A stretch of 64,000 bases of DNA from Chryseobacterium gilvum (GCF_025628965.1 NZ_JAOTEN010000001.1:1116001-1180000); one strand, 5' to 3'; positions 24,127 to 33,429 are shown, counted from the first letter of the stretch. The notes: generated from the letters alone by a model not told the origin. Numbers and translations: made by a program.

Positions 24127-24951
24127 TTAAACCAGTTTTATCTTATCCTCCAGGATTTCAACAATTTTATCCTTATACAAACCGCCCAAAGCCTTTTTGA
24201 AATTCTTTTTACTCATTTGCAGTTCATCTCTGATCTCATCCGGTGAAGACTGATCTGACAAGTGCAGCAAACCAAAATTTTCTTCCAGCTTGTTGAGGAT
24301 TTTTTGCTTAAACTCATCAATATTTTCAAAACCTTCCGGCTGTAATGAAACATCTATTTTCCCATCCTCACGGATGGCCTTAATAAAACCTTCCTCTTCA
24401 GACAAAGGATATAGTTTTTTGTACACGTCAGAAGTATAAATCAGTCCGATGTATTTTTTATTGACCACTACATTCCAGCCGAGTTCACTTTCATTCATGA
24501 TAATCAGATCTACCTTATCTCCTTTTTGAAGCGGTAAATCTTCATATTGAGGATTTCTTTTGAATTTTGTGGTTCCGGTGATCAGATTTAGAATTTCATC
24601 TACATATAAATACACCAAATATCTTTTACCTTCAATAATTTTGGTTTTCTGCTGTTTATAAGGAATGAAAAGGTCTTTGATGATTCCCCAATCCATAAAT
24701 GCGCCGCTGGGAAGACTTTGTACACAGCTCATTACTGCAAATTCTCCAACTTCCGCTAATGGAATTTCTGTAGTAGCCTTTAATTTATGATCATCCTGAT
24801 ACACAAAAACATCAATCTCATCTCCGATTTCTTTTTCCTCATGAACAAAAACTTTTGATAAAAACGCCGTTTCACCAGATTCGTCTGACAGCATTAATCC
24901 TGAATTGTTTTTTTCTGAAATCTTTAAAGTCTGGGTTTTTCCGAGTTGCAT
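24127..24951 (-). CDS. cvfB: CvfB/YitL-type S1 RNA-binding protein
   Basis: A 274-residue protein of the conserved CvfB family, which in Staphylococcus binds RNA and affects virulence gene expression. It is made of several S1-like OB folds and a C-terminal winged helix. Seen are the N-terminal MQLGKTQTLKISEKNNSGLM, the family-typical SLPSGAFMDWGIIKDLFIPY, the Arg-Tyr-rich GKRYLVYLYVDEILNLITG, a further S1 fold (ESELGWNVVVNKKYIGLIYT) and the winged-helix end (SSPDEIRDELQMSKKNFKKA then LGGLYKDKIVEI). Length and order are normal. It is a single-gene unit with a TACCTTTG -7 box (minus strand 24971-24978) 20 nt upstream. Confidence 0.88.
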   Translation of the reverse strand: MQLGKTQTLKISEKNNSGLMLSDESGETAFLSKVFVHEEKEIGDEIDVFVYQDDHKLKATTEIPLAEVGEFAVMSCVQSLPSGAFMDWGIIKDLFIPYKQQKTKIIEGKRYLVYLYVDEILNLITGTTKFKRNPQYEDLPLQKGDKVDLIIMNESELGWNVVVNKKYIGLIYTSDVYKKLYPLSEEEGFIKAIREDGKIDVSLQPEGFENIDEFKQKILNKLEENFGLLHLSDQSSPDEIRDELQMSKKNFKKALGGLYKDKIVEILEDKIKLV

Positions 24952-25078
24952 GAATGATCAATTTAAGGGTCAAAGGTACGGAATAAGGTTGAGATTTAAA
25001 ATTAAGACATCAGCTCTTCAATTAGAATAATTGATTTTAAGAATTTAAAATACTTAATTGTAATAATTAATGCTTTAT

Positions 25079-25972
25079 TTAATTCCTTGAAATGTAGTCC
25101 CTTAATTCTTTTGCAGAACTTTCAAACTGAAAAGCAGGATAAATGATAAAATAATTATTCTGGTCTGTACATCTCGTGTAAGCAAATTTTGCGACTTCTA
25201 ATCTGTTTTCGTCAAAGCTTAAAACTTTCATAAGAGCTTTTACCTGTTCGGAAGTGATTCTGTTTGTGTTTAACTGCTGTTTGATGACAGAAACCCGTTC
25301 TTCATCAAACTTGGTGTTTTTTATGACATTGAGAAAAGAACTGAATGTAGCATTATTCATGATGTTTCCATAATTTCCCTGATTATTCCCGTTTGACGGT
25401 CCCCATTGTCCGGAATTTCCACTATACGGTGAATTCCAGAGATCATTCCAGACATCTCCGTAATTATTCTGTAAAGGGGATGTTCCCAATAAATACAGAC
25501 CTTCATTTGTAAAAAAATCTAAAACCAACCTTGAATTGTTCCTTACATTAACTCTTGTTCGATACAGCAAATAGCCGTTATCATAGATTGAAATAGGAAT
25601 AAGCCCGGGAATCAGATCAAAAAAACGGTATTTACCCGAAGAATTGGATATCATCTGATCTCCCACTTCAACGGTGTAATAGCCCTGCTCCGGAATTCTC
25701 AGAAATACTTCGGCATATCCGTATTGGTAATTTTGATCCCAATTATAAATGGGATTGGCTGGCTTCTGCCTATTTTGGGTATTCCTGTTTTGATTGGGAT
25801 TGCGAAAACCTGAATTAGGATTTCCGTTTTTATTTCCCGGAATCTGATTTCTCTGCTTCTGCATTTCTGTTTTATTGGCTTCATTCTTTAGAAGCTCTCC
25901 TGCTTTTCCTGCTTCTTGCGCAAAAGAAAAAAAACCTGCACAAAAAGCAAAACCGATCCATATTTTTTTCAT
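25079..25972 (-). CDS. Secreted DUF4476 protein with Asn/Gly-rich region
   Basis: About 297 residues from ATG 25972, chosen because it places a signal peptide (MKKIWIGFAFCAGFFSFAQ) at the N-terminus; a longer in-frame start upstream has no such logic. After the signal is a low-complexity region rich in Asn, Gln, Pro and Arg (about residues 30-75), then a small beta domain (YGYAEVFLRIPEQGYYTVEV), another Asn/Gly-rich linker, and a helical C-terminal DUF4476 domain (FLNVIKNTKFDEERVSVIKQ, VLSFDENRLEVAKFAYTRC). DUF4476 is common in secreted Bacteroidetes proteins and of unknown function. It stands alone between cvfB and lpdA. Confidence 0.8.
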   Translation of the reverse strand: MKKIWIGFAFCAGFFSFAQEAGKAGELLKNEANKTEMQKQRNQIPGNKNGNPNSGFRNPNQNRNTQNRQKPANPIYNWDQNYQYGYAEVFLRIPEQGYYTVEVGDQMISNSSGKYRFFDLIPGLIPISIYDNGYLLYRTRVNVRNNSRLVLDFFTNEGLYLLGTSPLQNNYGDVWNDLWNSPYSGNSGQWGPSNGNNQGNYGNIMNNATFSSFLNVIKNTKFDEERVSVIKQQLNTNRITSEQVKALMKVLSFDENRLEVAKFAYTRCTDQNNYFIIYPAFQFESSAKELRDYISRN

Positions 25973-26016
25973 GTTTTTAATTTTATCGTAATTATTTTTC
26001 ATCCTAAATATATGCC

Positions 26017-26044
26017 AAAAAAAGAGAAGCAAAACTGCTTCTCT
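26017..26044 (-). terminator. Terminator of lpdA
   Basis: AGAGAAGCA (26023-26031) pairs with TGCTTCTCT (26036-26044); on the minus strand the hairpin is followed by seven T. Confidence 0.85.
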
Positions 26045-26070
26045 CTAGTATTTTACATATAATTTGAAAA

Positions 26071-27474
26071 TTACATATGAATCGGTCTTTTTCCTGTAGC
26101 ATCTAATGCCGCTTCTTTAATGGCTTCCGCGTACGTAGGATGCGCATGGGAACTTCTTGCGATATCTTCAGCACTTGCACGGAATTCCATGGCAATTACG
26201 CCTTCAGCAATTAAATCTGCCGCTCTGGCTCCGATAATATGCACTCCTAAAACCTCATCGGTTTTTTCATCTGCAATGATTTTTACCAGACCGTCAACAT
26301 CACCGCTTGCACGGCTTCTCCCTAATGCTCTCATCGGGAAAGATCCTACCTTATAAGAAACACCGTCCTCTTTTAATTGTTCTTCAGTTTTACCAACTCC
26401 CGCAACTTCCGGCCATGTATAGACTACTCCCGGAATCAGGTTATAATTGATATGAGGTTTTTGTCCTGCTAAAGTTTCTGCCACGAAAACGCCTTCTTCC
26501 TCTGCTTTGTGCGCCAACATTGCTCCTTTGATCACATCACCAATTGCATAGATATTGGAAACATTAGTCTGTAAATGATCATTTACTTTTACTTTTCCTC
26601 TTTCATCCAGTTCAACGCCTGCTTTTTCAAGGCCAAGACCGTCTGTAAAAGGCTTTCTTCCGACAGATACCAAACAGTAATCTCCTTCAACGGTTACTTC
26701 TTCGCCTTTTTTGTCTTTTGCGGTAATTTTTACATAATCTCCGTTTCTTTCCACCGCTGAAACCGCTGTAGAAAGCATAAATTTCATACCCTGTTTCTTT
26801 AATACTTTAAGAAGTTCTTTACTTAAAGCTCCATCCATCCCAGGAATAATTTTATCCATAAATTCAACCACGGTAACCTGAGCGCCTAATCTTAAGTATA
26901 CGGAGCCTAATTCCAGACCAATCACACCACCACCGATCACCACAAGATGCTTAGGAATTTCTTTCAGGTTTAAAGCTTCCGTAGAAGTAATCACCCGTTC
27001 CTTGTCTAAGGAGATAAAAGGGAGCGATGAAGGTTTTGAACCTGTTGCGATAATGGTATATTTAGATTCTATCATCTCTGTAGAACCATCATTTTTTGTG
27101 ATTTTAACCTGAGTGGCAGATTCAAAGCTTCCGATTCCTTCAAAAACAGTGATTTTGTTTTTGTTCATCAGATAACTGATCCCGTCTGTATTTTGTTTGA
27201 TGACCTCATTTTTACGTTCGATCATTCTGGTAATATCTGCTTGAGGCTCATTGATAATGATTCCGTGACCTGCGAAATTGTGTTTTGCATTTTCAAAATG
27301 TTCAGAACTGTCTAAAAGTGCCTTTGAAGGAATACATCCCACATTAAGGCAAGTTCCTCCCAAAGTCGGATATTTTTCAATAATAGCTGTTTTGAAACCT
27401 AACTGTGACGCACGGATTGCGGCCACATAACCTCCAGGACCAGAACCGATTACGGTAACATCGAATTGACTCAT
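26071..27474 (-). CDS. lpdA: Dihydrolipoyl dehydrogenase (E3)
   Basis: A 467-residue flavoenzyme that reoxidises dihydrolipoamide in the pyruvate, 2-oxoglutarate or branched-chain 2-oxoacid dehydrogenase complexes and passes electrons to NAD. The FAD motif is VIGSGPGGYVAAIRA (residues 8-22), and the redox disulfide is GGTCLNVGCIPSK with Cys42 and Cys47. The NAD-binding site is VVIGGGVIGLELGSVYLRLG, and the dimer interface ends with SSHAHPTYAEAIKEAALDA, holding the catalytic His. All are intact and length is normal. It is alone on its strand here, with a TAAATTTG box (minus, 27516-27523) about 42 nt upstream, so it probably serves several complexes encoded elsewhere. Confidence 0.96.
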   Translation of the reverse strand: MSQFDVTVIGSGPGGYVAAIRASQLGFKTAIIEKYPTLGGTCLNVGCIPSKALLDSSEHFENAKHNFAGHGIIINEPQADITRMIERKNEVIKQNTDGISYLMNKNKITVFEGIGSFESATQVKITKNDGSTEMIESKYTIIATGSKPSSLPFISLDKERVITSTEALNLKEIPKHLVVIGGGVIGLELGSVYLRLGAQVTVVEFMDKIIPGMDGALSKELLKVLKKQGMKFMLSTAVSAVERNGDYVKITAKDKKGEEVTVEGDYCLVSVGRKPFTDGLGLEKAGVELDERGKVKVNDHLQTNVSNIYAIGDVIKGAMLAHKAEEEGVFVAETLAGQKPHINYNLIPGVVYTWPEVAGVGKTEEQLKEDGVSYKVGSFPMRALGRSRASGDVDGLVKIIADEKTDEVLGVHIIGARAADLIAEGVIAMEFRASAEDIARSSHAHPTYAEAIKEAALDATGKRPIHM

Positions 27475-27515
27475 TTTATTTTTATAATTTATTATTAGCG
27501 GTATGATAACGATTA

Positions 27516-27523
27516 CAAATTTA
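27516..27523 (-). promoter_or_regulatory. Candidate -7 box for lpdA
   Basis: The minus strand reads TAAATTTG, a match to TAnnTTTG, about 42 nt before the lpdA ATG. No clear -33 element was found. Confidence 0.45.
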
Positions 27524-27581
27524 CTGATAAATTACCACGTGAGAAAGTGAGATTTATCAAATTTTCCGTTCTATGAAAATG

Positions 27582-27932
27582 CTACAAATCTACATTCAGC
27601 TTTCCCTGTCCGAACATTCCTGTACTTTCAAGATAAGATCCGCCGTAGATGTACCAGTCAAGATTTTCCAGATATTCAACAGCATTTTCAGGTTTCATTC
27701 CTGCAACGTATTTCTTAGCAATAATGCCTTTGTACCATCTTCCTGATTTTGTAAAGCTTTCAGATTCAACAAGATATTTAAGCCATATTCTCTGACAAAG
27801 TTTACACTGTAAAATGCTTACTTCGGCCATTCTCCCATTGGTTTTATCAGTGCCTATATTTGAAGTTCTGTAATCTGTATGGCTTAACTCAGGCTTTTCG
27901 CAGACACATCCCAACTTTTGGATTTTATTCAT
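27582..27932 (-). CDS. Small Cys-motif protein, function unknown
   Basis: A 116-residue soluble protein not recognised. Four cysteines fall in CVC (residues 9 and 11) and CKLC (43 and 46), a spacing that could bind one zinc as a ribbon. The C-terminal half is rich in aromatic residues (RWYKGIIAKKY, LENLDWYIYGGSYLES). No signal peptide or membrane segment is present. It is a single gene between lpdA and the glycosyltransferase, all on the minus strand, with a TACATTTG box (minus, 27958-27965) about 26 nt upstream. Nothing in the context suggests a pathway. Confidence 0.7.
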   Translation of the reverse strand: MNKIQKLGCVCEKPELSHTDYRTSNIGTDKTNGRMAEVSILQCKLCQRIWLKYLVESESFTKSGRWYKGIIAKKYVAGMKPENAVEYLENLDWYIYGGSYLESTGMFGQGKLNVDL

Positions 27933-27988
27933 TGATGCTTATTTAAATTTAAAAGCCCAAATGTAAGTAAATATCAAAATTTACACGC

Positions 27989-29071
27989 TTACTTTTTCAT
28001 CAGGTCCAGTAAAACTTTTTCGTATTTATTTAAGATGATTTCCTTTGAGAATCTTGTTTTAATAGAATTTTTGATCCATTCTTTATCATAATTCTGCTGA
28101 AGGATTTTCAGGATTTTCTGTGAAAAATCTTCCGGATTTTCGATATTGCCGATTTCACCATTGATATCATTTTGTATAATTTCGCTGATTCCTCCGGGAC
28201 AGTTGTTGGCTAAAGAATAGGTACCGCAAGCTCCGGCTTCCAATAAAACATTCGGAAAACCTTCATACCTTGAAGATAGTATAAAAAGATCCGCATGCTT
28301 TAAAAACTGATACGGATTTTCCTGTCTGCCATGAAATACAACGTTTTTTAAGCCTAAAAAATCTTTCATCTGGAGCAGGATTTCACGGTCTTTCCCGTCG
28401 CCTATTATATGGAGAATAATGTTTTCGTTTTTTAACCTCGAAAAAACTTTAAGCAGGTTGTCAAAACCCTTTCTTGCTGATAAATTCCCGATGGCTACTA
28501 CATTTTTATAATTATACTTGAAGCTTTCCGGTTTTTTTGAATGTAACAGTTTCTGCTCAATAAAATCAAAGTCAACCGGATTATTGATCTTAATAATTTT
28601 GTGTCTCTTTACACTGAAATTATTAATCAGATCGGTCATCATATCGTCACTCTGTGCAATAATCTGTTGATAATTGTTATAAAAACTGTAGAAAAATTTG
28701 ATTTCTTTTTTTGTTACGTGTTGGGAAACGACATTCGTTTCCCTTGCAATAAATTTTGTTTTCGGAAAAAGCTTGATAAAGAGTGACAGATAGGCATTGA
28801 CTTCTCCAAATCCCGAAAATACGATATCGGGTTTTCTGCGGTAGATTTCTTTGAGAATCGGTTTTAAAGAATGTCTGATTCTTTCGGTATTGATATCAAT
28901 GATTTCGATATCTTTTTTAAGCAAATTCAGATAGCCTCCCTGTTTCCGCAAAAGCAAAATCTGGGGCTCAAACCGATCTCTTGACAGATGATTGGCAATG
29001 GTGGTAACAATTCTTTCTGCGCCTCCCATTTCAAGATCGGGCAGAATAAACATGACTGAAATTTTTTTCAT
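27989..29071 (-). CDS. Family 4-type glycosyltransferase
   Basis: A 360-residue GT-B glycosyltransferase. The N-terminus is FILPDLEMGGAERIVTTIANHL, a typical GT4 acceptor-domain start. The C-terminal nucleotide-sugar domain includes VVAIGNLSARKGFDNLLKVF, LHIIGDGKDREILL, VVFHGRQENPYQFLKHADLF and the E-x7-E motif region ILSSRYEGFPNVLLEAGACG. Such enzymes add sugars to lipid carriers, capsule or O-antigen precursors at the cytoplasmic face. It stands alone rather than within a polysaccharide cluster. It follows recQ, but a terminator hairpin lies between them. Donor and acceptor are unknown. Confidence 0.88.
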   Translation of the reverse strand: MKKISVMFILPDLEMGGAERIVTTIANHLSRDRFEPQILLLRKQGGYLNLLKKDIEIIDINTERIRHSLKPILKEIYRRKPDIVFSGFGEVNAYLSLFIKLFPKTKFIARETNVVSQHVTKKEIKFFYSFYNNYQQIIAQSDDMMTDLINNFSVKRHKIIKINNPVDFDFIEQKLLHSKKPESFKYNYKNVVAIGNLSARKGFDNLLKVFSRLKNENIILHIIGDGKDREILLQMKDFLGLKNVVFHGRQENPYQFLKHADLFILSSRYEGFPNVLLEAGACGTYSLANNCPGGISEIIQNDINGEIGNIENPEDFSQKILKILQQNYDKEWIKNSIKTRFSKEIILNKYEKVLLDLMKK

Positions 29072-29074
29072 AAT

Positions 29075-29103
29075 AAAAAACCTTACTCTGAAATCGGGTA
29101 AGG
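29075..29103 (-). terminator. Terminator or attenuator between recQ and the glycosyltransferase
   Basis: CCTTAC (29081-29086) pairs with GTAAGG (29098-29103); on the minus strand the hairpin is followed by six T and then, within a few bases, by the glycosyltransferase start codon. Confidence 0.7.
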
Positions 29104-29111
29104 CTGTATTT

Positions 29112-31316
29112 TTAATTAGCTACATCACTGATGAATTTAATTCTCAACATTCTTACTTCTTCATCAGAAAGCTCATCACCAAATTCATCAAGTAAGACTT
29201 TCATGCTGTCGCTTTCAGATTCATTCATAAACTCCATAAAACCATCTACGATATCTTCATCAAAATTATCTTCGATATAATAATCGATGTTTAATTTAGT
29301 TCCCTGATAGACAATACGTTCCATTTCTTTTAACAAATCGTTCATCGAAAGATTTTTGGCCCTTGCAATATCTTCGAGATCAATTTTCTTATCGGTACTC
29401 TGAATAATGAAAACTTTATGGCTTGATTTATTAGCCACATTTTTCAATACCATATCCTGAGTGCGTTCTATCTGATTGTCTTCTACATATTTGCTGATAA
29501 AATCTGCGAATTCTTTACCGTATTTTTTGGCTTTTCCTTCGCCGACTCCGTAGATTTTTGTAATTTCTTCTACAGTGATAGGATATTGTACGGTCATATC
29601 TTCCAGACTTGGATCCATAAAAACCGCATACGGCGGAATGCCGTGTTTTTTAGCAACCTTTTTCCTTAGATCTTTGAGTTGGATAAATAAATTTTGGTCA
29701 AGCCCACCGCTTGCCTGCATCTGAACCTGATCACTGTCTGCTTTAGTCTGTGAAAGGTCAAATTCGCGGTCTTCGGCAATTAAAAAAGATTCTTTATAAT
29801 GCCCGTCCAGAACCTGCTGTCCTTTTGGTGATATTTTTAAAACGCCATACGTTTCAATATCTTTTTGCAGGAAATTCTGCACGGTTGCCTGTCTGAGAAT
29901 GGTTTTCCAGTAATTGTCTTTTTCGTCTTTTCCAAAACCAAAAAATGGGCTCTGCTCCAACTTGTAGGATTTCGTAACGGCGTTTTCTTTGCCTGCAATG
30001 ACGGAAATAAGATCTTTGGATTTAAACTTTTCTGTAGTATCGCTGATCAGCTCCAACACTTTCTTAAGGTCTTTAGTAGCATCTTTTAATTTCGGAGGGT
30101 TAGACGAATTATCGCACATATTGGCTCCGTCACCGTGAACCGGATCAAAAGTTTCTCCGAAATAATATAGAATATATTGTCTCCTGCTCATCGAAGTTTC
30201 AGCATATCCCACCACTTCATTTAAGAGCTGAAGGCCTATTTCTCTTTCGGAAACAGGTTTTTGAGCTAAGAATTTTTCTAATTTTTCAATATCTTTCGGA
30301 TCATAGAAAGCCAAACAGTGCCCTTCTCCCCCATCTCTTCCAGCCCGACCCGTTTCCTGATAATAGCTTTCCAGGGATTTAGGAAAATCATAGTGAATCA
30401 CAAAACGTACATCCGGTTTATCAATTCCCATCCCGAACGCAATAGTAGCTACAATAACGTCTGCTTCTTCCATCAGGAATTTATCCTGATTGGTTACTCT
30501 CACTTTTTGGTCTAACCCTGCGTGATAAGGAAGCGCATTGATTCCGTTGACCTGAAGAAGCTGAGAAAATTCTTCGACTTTTCTTCGGCTGAGGCAATAA
30601 ACGATGCCTGATTTCCCCTTATGTTTATTGATAAATTTTACGATTTCCTTATCGACATTCACTTTTGGGCATACTTCATAAAAAAGATTTGCACGGTTGA
30701 AACTTTCTTTAAAAACCAATGCATCGGTCATCCCAAGTGTTTTCTGAATATCATCCTGAACTTTCGGGGTAGCCGTCGCAGTAAGCGCAATGACAGGGAC
30801 GTCTGCAATTTTATCGATGATAAATTTTAAATTTCTGTATTCCGGACGGAAATCATGTCCCCATTCTGAAATACAATGCGCCTCATCAATGGCAAAGAAA
30901 GAAATTTTTACTTCTTTAAAAAATTCAAGATAATCTTCCTTAATCAACGATTCCGGAGCGACGTATAAAAGTTTGGTTTTTCCGCTCTTAATATCATCAA
31001 AAACCTGTTTGGTCTGAGTTTTGTTGAGTGATGAATTCAAAACATGGGCTACTCCATCTTCAGAGGATAACCCATTTACAGCATCAACCTGGTTTTTCAT
31101 CAGTGCAATCAAAGGTGAAACCACGATGGCTGTACCTTCTGAAATAAGAGCCGGAAGTTGATAACAAAGAGATTTGCCGCCTCCTGTAGGCATTAAAACG
31201 AAAATATCTTTTCCGTCTAAAAGTTTTTCTATGATTTCCTCCTGATGTCCTTTAAAAGTTGAAAATCCGAAATATTTTTTTAATTCGCCTGATAAATTGG
31301 CTTTTTTTGCGCTCAT
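29112..31316 (-). CDS. recQ: ATP-dependent DNA helicase RecQ with degenerate zinc site
   Basis: A 734-residue superfamily 2 helicase for recombination and replication repair. Motif I is PTGGGKSLCYQLP, motif II is DEAHCISEWGHDFRPEY, motif III is ALTATATPKV, and motif VI is YYQETGRAGRDG. The RQC winged helix follows, and an HRDC-like domain is present (LFIQLKDLRKKVAKKHGIPP, ITKIYGVGEGKAKKYGKEF), then an extra tail of about 110 residues. Oddity: the usual zinc site (CRR... and CGxCDxC) is reduced; here it reads SRRQYILYYFGE and NMCDNSS, leaving one of four cysteines. Otherwise complete. It is divergent from kdsD, with a TAACTTTG box (minus, 31349-31356). Confidence 0.93.
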   Translation of the reverse strand: MSAKKANLSGELKKYFGFSTFKGHQEEIIEKLLDGKDIFVLMPTGGGKSLCYQLPALISEGTAIVVSPLIALMKNQVDAVNGLSSEDGVAHVLNSSLNKTQTKQVFDDIKSGKTKLLYVAPESLIKEDYLEFFKEVKISFFAIDEAHCISEWGHDFRPEYRNLKFIIDKIADVPVIALTATATPKVQDDIQKTLGMTDALVFKESFNRANLFYEVCPKVNVDKEIVKFINKHKGKSGIVYCLSRRKVEEFSQLLQVNGINALPYHAGLDQKVRVTNQDKFLMEEADVIVATIAFGMGIDKPDVRFVIHYDFPKSLESYYQETGRAGRDGGEGHCLAFYDPKDIEKLEKFLAQKPVSEREIGLQLLNEVVGYAETSMSRRQYILYYFGETFDPVHGDGANMCDNSSNPPKLKDATKDLKKVLELISDTTEKFKSKDLISVIAGKENAVTKSYKLEQSPFFGFGKDEKDNYWKTILRQATVQNFLQKDIETYGVLKISPKGQQVLDGHYKESFLIAEDREFDLSQTKADSDQVQMQASGGLDQNLFIQLKDLRKKVAKKHGIPPYAVFMDPSLEDMTVQYPITVEEITKIYGVGEGKAKKYGKEFADFISKYVEDNQIERTQDMVLKNVANKSSHKVFIIQSTDKKIDLEDIARAKNLSMNDLLKEMERIVYQGTKLNIDYYIEDNFDEDIVDGFMEFMNESESDSMKVLLDEFGDELSDEEVRMLRIKFISDVAN

Positions 31317-31348
31317 CTAATTTTGTATTGCTAAATTTGCATCTTACC

Positions 31349-31356
31349 CAAAGTTA
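31349..31356 (-). promoter_or_regulatory. Candidate -7 box for recQ
   Basis: The minus strand reads TAACTTTG, a match to TAnnTTTG, 33 nt before the recQ ATG. Confidence 0.5.
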
Positions 31357-31473
31357 TAACTTTTTTGTTTAAAATAAAAGCATTAGGATTTATTATCCAT
31401 AAACCGGCTTTACATTTTTTTTACAAGTGTTGTTTTGATTCGGGATATTTTGGATAGAAATCGTCATTATAAA

Positions 31474-32433
31474 ATGGATACATCAAACATTATCTCCATC
31501 GCTAAAAGTACATTAGCCATAGAAATCGCTGAACTGGAAAAATTAAAAGCCAGAATTAATGAAGATTTTGTAAAAGCAGTAGAAATCATCCACGGAGCAG
31601 AAGGGAAACTGATAATTGTAGGAATAGGGAAATCTGCACACGTAGGTAATAAAATCGTTGCCACACTCAATTCTACAGGTACACCTTCTCAGTTCCTTCA
31701 TGCTTCAGAAGCGATTCACGGGGATTTGGGTGTTATTCAGAAACAGGATGTTGTTTTGTGCATATCCAACTCGGGAAATTCTCCGGAAATTGTTAATCTT
31801 GTCAGTTATCTAAAAGAATATTCTTCCGCTCTTATAGGAATGACGGGAAATACAAAAAGTAAGCTTGCGGAATTTTCTGACATTGTTCTTAATACCCATG
31901 TTGATCTTGAAGCCTGCCCGAATAAACTGGCTCCTACGAGTTCTACCACTTTGCAGATGGCTTTAGGAGATGCTTTGGCAATTTGTCTGATGGAACTAAA
32001 TGATTTTAAGGAATATGATTTTGCAAAATTTCATCCCGGCGGAAGTTTGGGAAAAAATTTAACCGCCCGCGTGGAACAGTTTGTTTCTTCACAAAAACCT
32101 CAGGTAACCGAAGAATCTTCGATACGTGATGTCATCATCTCAATCAGCGCATCCAGCCACGGAATTACCGTTGTCACGAATCAAGAGGATATTATTGGCG
32201 TGATTACTGACGGAGACTTAAGAAGAATGCTGCTGAACGGAGAAGATATTACAAAGGTTTCCGCAAAAGATATTATGTCTGTACATCCTAAAACTATTGA
32301 AAAAACCGCTTTGGCAAAAGAAGCGATGAAGGTTTTAAAAGACAATAATATAGGCCAGCTTATTGTGACGGAAAACGGACAATATTTCGGGATTATTGAT
32401 CTTCATACCCTTTTAGATGAAGGAATTAATTAA
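31474..32433 (+). CDS. kdsD: Arabinose-5-phosphate isomerase (KpsF/GutQ family)
   Basis: About 320 residues from ATG 31474; an in-frame TTG 39 bases upstream is less likely. The enzyme turns ribulose 5-phosphate into arabinose 5-phosphate, the first step toward Kdo for lipopolysaccharide. The SIS domain shows IIVGIGKSAHVGNKIVATLN, STGTPSQFLHASEAIHGDLG and ISNSGNSPEIVNLVSYLK, with the PTSSTTLQMALGDALA and KFHPGGSLGK motifs typical of the family. Two CBS domains follow (GITVVTNQEDIIGVITDGDL and the C-terminal GQLIVTENGQYFGIIDLHTL). Length is normal. tatC follows 74 bp downstream with its own promoter box. Confidence 0.93.
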   Translation: MDTSNIISIAKSTLAIEIAELEKLKARINEDFVKAVEIIHGAEGKLIIVGIGKSAHVGNKIVATLNSTGTPSQFLHASEAIHGDLGVIQKQDVVLCISNSGNSPEIVNLVSYLKEYSSALIGMTGNTKSKLAEFSDIVLNTHVDLEACPNKLAPTSSTTLQMALGDALAICLMELNDFKEYDFAKFHPGGSLGKNLTARVEQFVSSQKPQVTEESSIRDVIISISASSHGITVVTNQEDIIGVITDGDLRRMLLNGEDITKVSAKDIMSVHPKTIEKTALAKEAMKVLKDNNIGQLIVTENGQYFGIIDLHTLLDEGIN

Positions 32434-32480
32434 AATAACCTTAAGAATTAAGAATTCAACCGGAATCCGTAAATATTTGC

Positions 32481-32488
32481 TAAATTTG
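32481..32488 (+). promoter_or_regulatory. Candidate -7 box for tatC
   Basis: TAAATTTG matches TAnnTTTG, 19 nt before the GTG start at 32508. Confidence 0.5.
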
Positions 32489-32507
32489 AAACATAAAAAA
32501 ATATTCT

Positions 32508-33332
32508 GTGAGCGAAGGTAAAGAAATGTCTTTTTTTGGGCATATTGGAGAATTAAGAGGTCATCTGATCCGTTCTATTATTGCTATTGTGGTCGCAGCG
32601 GTTTGTATAGGATACAACATCAACTGGATTATGGATCATATATTTTTCGGTCCTACAAGAAGCGACTTTCCTACGTTCAGAATCGTAAATCATTTTTCGA
32701 GAATGATTCTGGGTGAAGATAGCATCCATCTTCCCAAAGAATTCCCGGTAAGAGTTCAGAGATTATATCAGCAGTTTAATGTGATGATGGCGGTTTCAAT
32801 CTTCGGAGGTATTGTGGCGGGATTCCCATATATCGTTTGGGAATTGTGGCGTTTTATAAGCCCGGCTTTACACCCTAATGAAAGAAAAAACTCTATTTTT
32901 ATTATCAATTCTGTCTGGATTCTTTTTATGACCGGAGTTTTATGCGGATATTTTTTAATCCTTCCTTTCGCCGTTAATTTTGGGGTTATTTTTAAAATCT
33001 CAGATATTATTGTTCCTTTATACGATTTAAGTGATTATACCACTTTATTCTTGCAGGTGGTTTTGGGAATGGGAATCGTGTTTCTTTTTCCTGTGCTCAT
33101 TTATTTTCTTACCAGCATTGGGATATTAAACCCTCAATTCATGAAAAAATACCGTAAGCACGCCATAGTTTTAATTATGGTCGTAGCCGCTATTATTACT
33201 CCTGCCGATGTTTTGAGTATGGTGATGGCCGCAATGCCGCTACTGGTTTTATACGAGTTCAGCATTCTAATGTGTGCGTATACTTATAAAAAGGTACAAA
33301 AACGAGAAAACAGCCTTCCTACTGTTCAATAA
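32508..33332 (+). CDS. tatC: Sec-independent protein translocase TatC
   Basis: A 274-residue inner membrane protein that binds twin-arginine signal peptides in the Tat complex. The cytoplasmic N-terminus MSFFGHIGELRGHLIRSI is the conserved TatC start; IVAGFPYIVWELWRFISPAL with PNERKN, and IFLFPVLIYFL-like segments follow, giving six membrane spans. The start is taken as GTG 32508, which keeps MSEGKE before the conserved motif; ATG 32526 is an alternative that would give a six-residue shorter protein. A loop between spans 1 and 2 is longer than in E. coli (about residues 45-85). TatA is not adjacent. Confidence 0.93.
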   Translation: MSEGKEMSFFGHIGELRGHLIRSIIAIVVAAVCIGYNINWIMDHIFFGPTRSDFPTFRIVNHFSRMILGEDSIHLPKEFPVRVQRLYQQFNVMMAVSIFGGIVAGFPYIVWELWRFISPALHPNERKNSIFIINSVWILFMTGVLCGYFLILPFAVNFGVIFKISDIIVPLYDLSDYTTLFLQVVLGMGIVFLFPVLIYFLTSIGILNPQFMKKYRKHAIVLIMVVAAIITPADVLSMVMAAMPLLVLYEFSILMCAYTYKKVQKRENSLPTVQ

Positions 33333-33345
33333 ATTAATTTATATT

Positions 33346-33392
33346 TAAAATAATTTTACCGCTGATTATAGCAATAAAATTATTTTAATTTT
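33346..33392 (+). terminator. AT-rich terminator after tatC
   Basis: TAAAATAATTTTA (33346-33358) pairs perfectly with TAAAATTATTTTA (33375-33387) around a 16-nt loop and is followed by a T-rich stretch. Confidence 0.55.
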
Positions 33393-33429
33393 ATTTTCAA
33401 TAATTACTGAAAGTTCAAAAAGTTTTATC

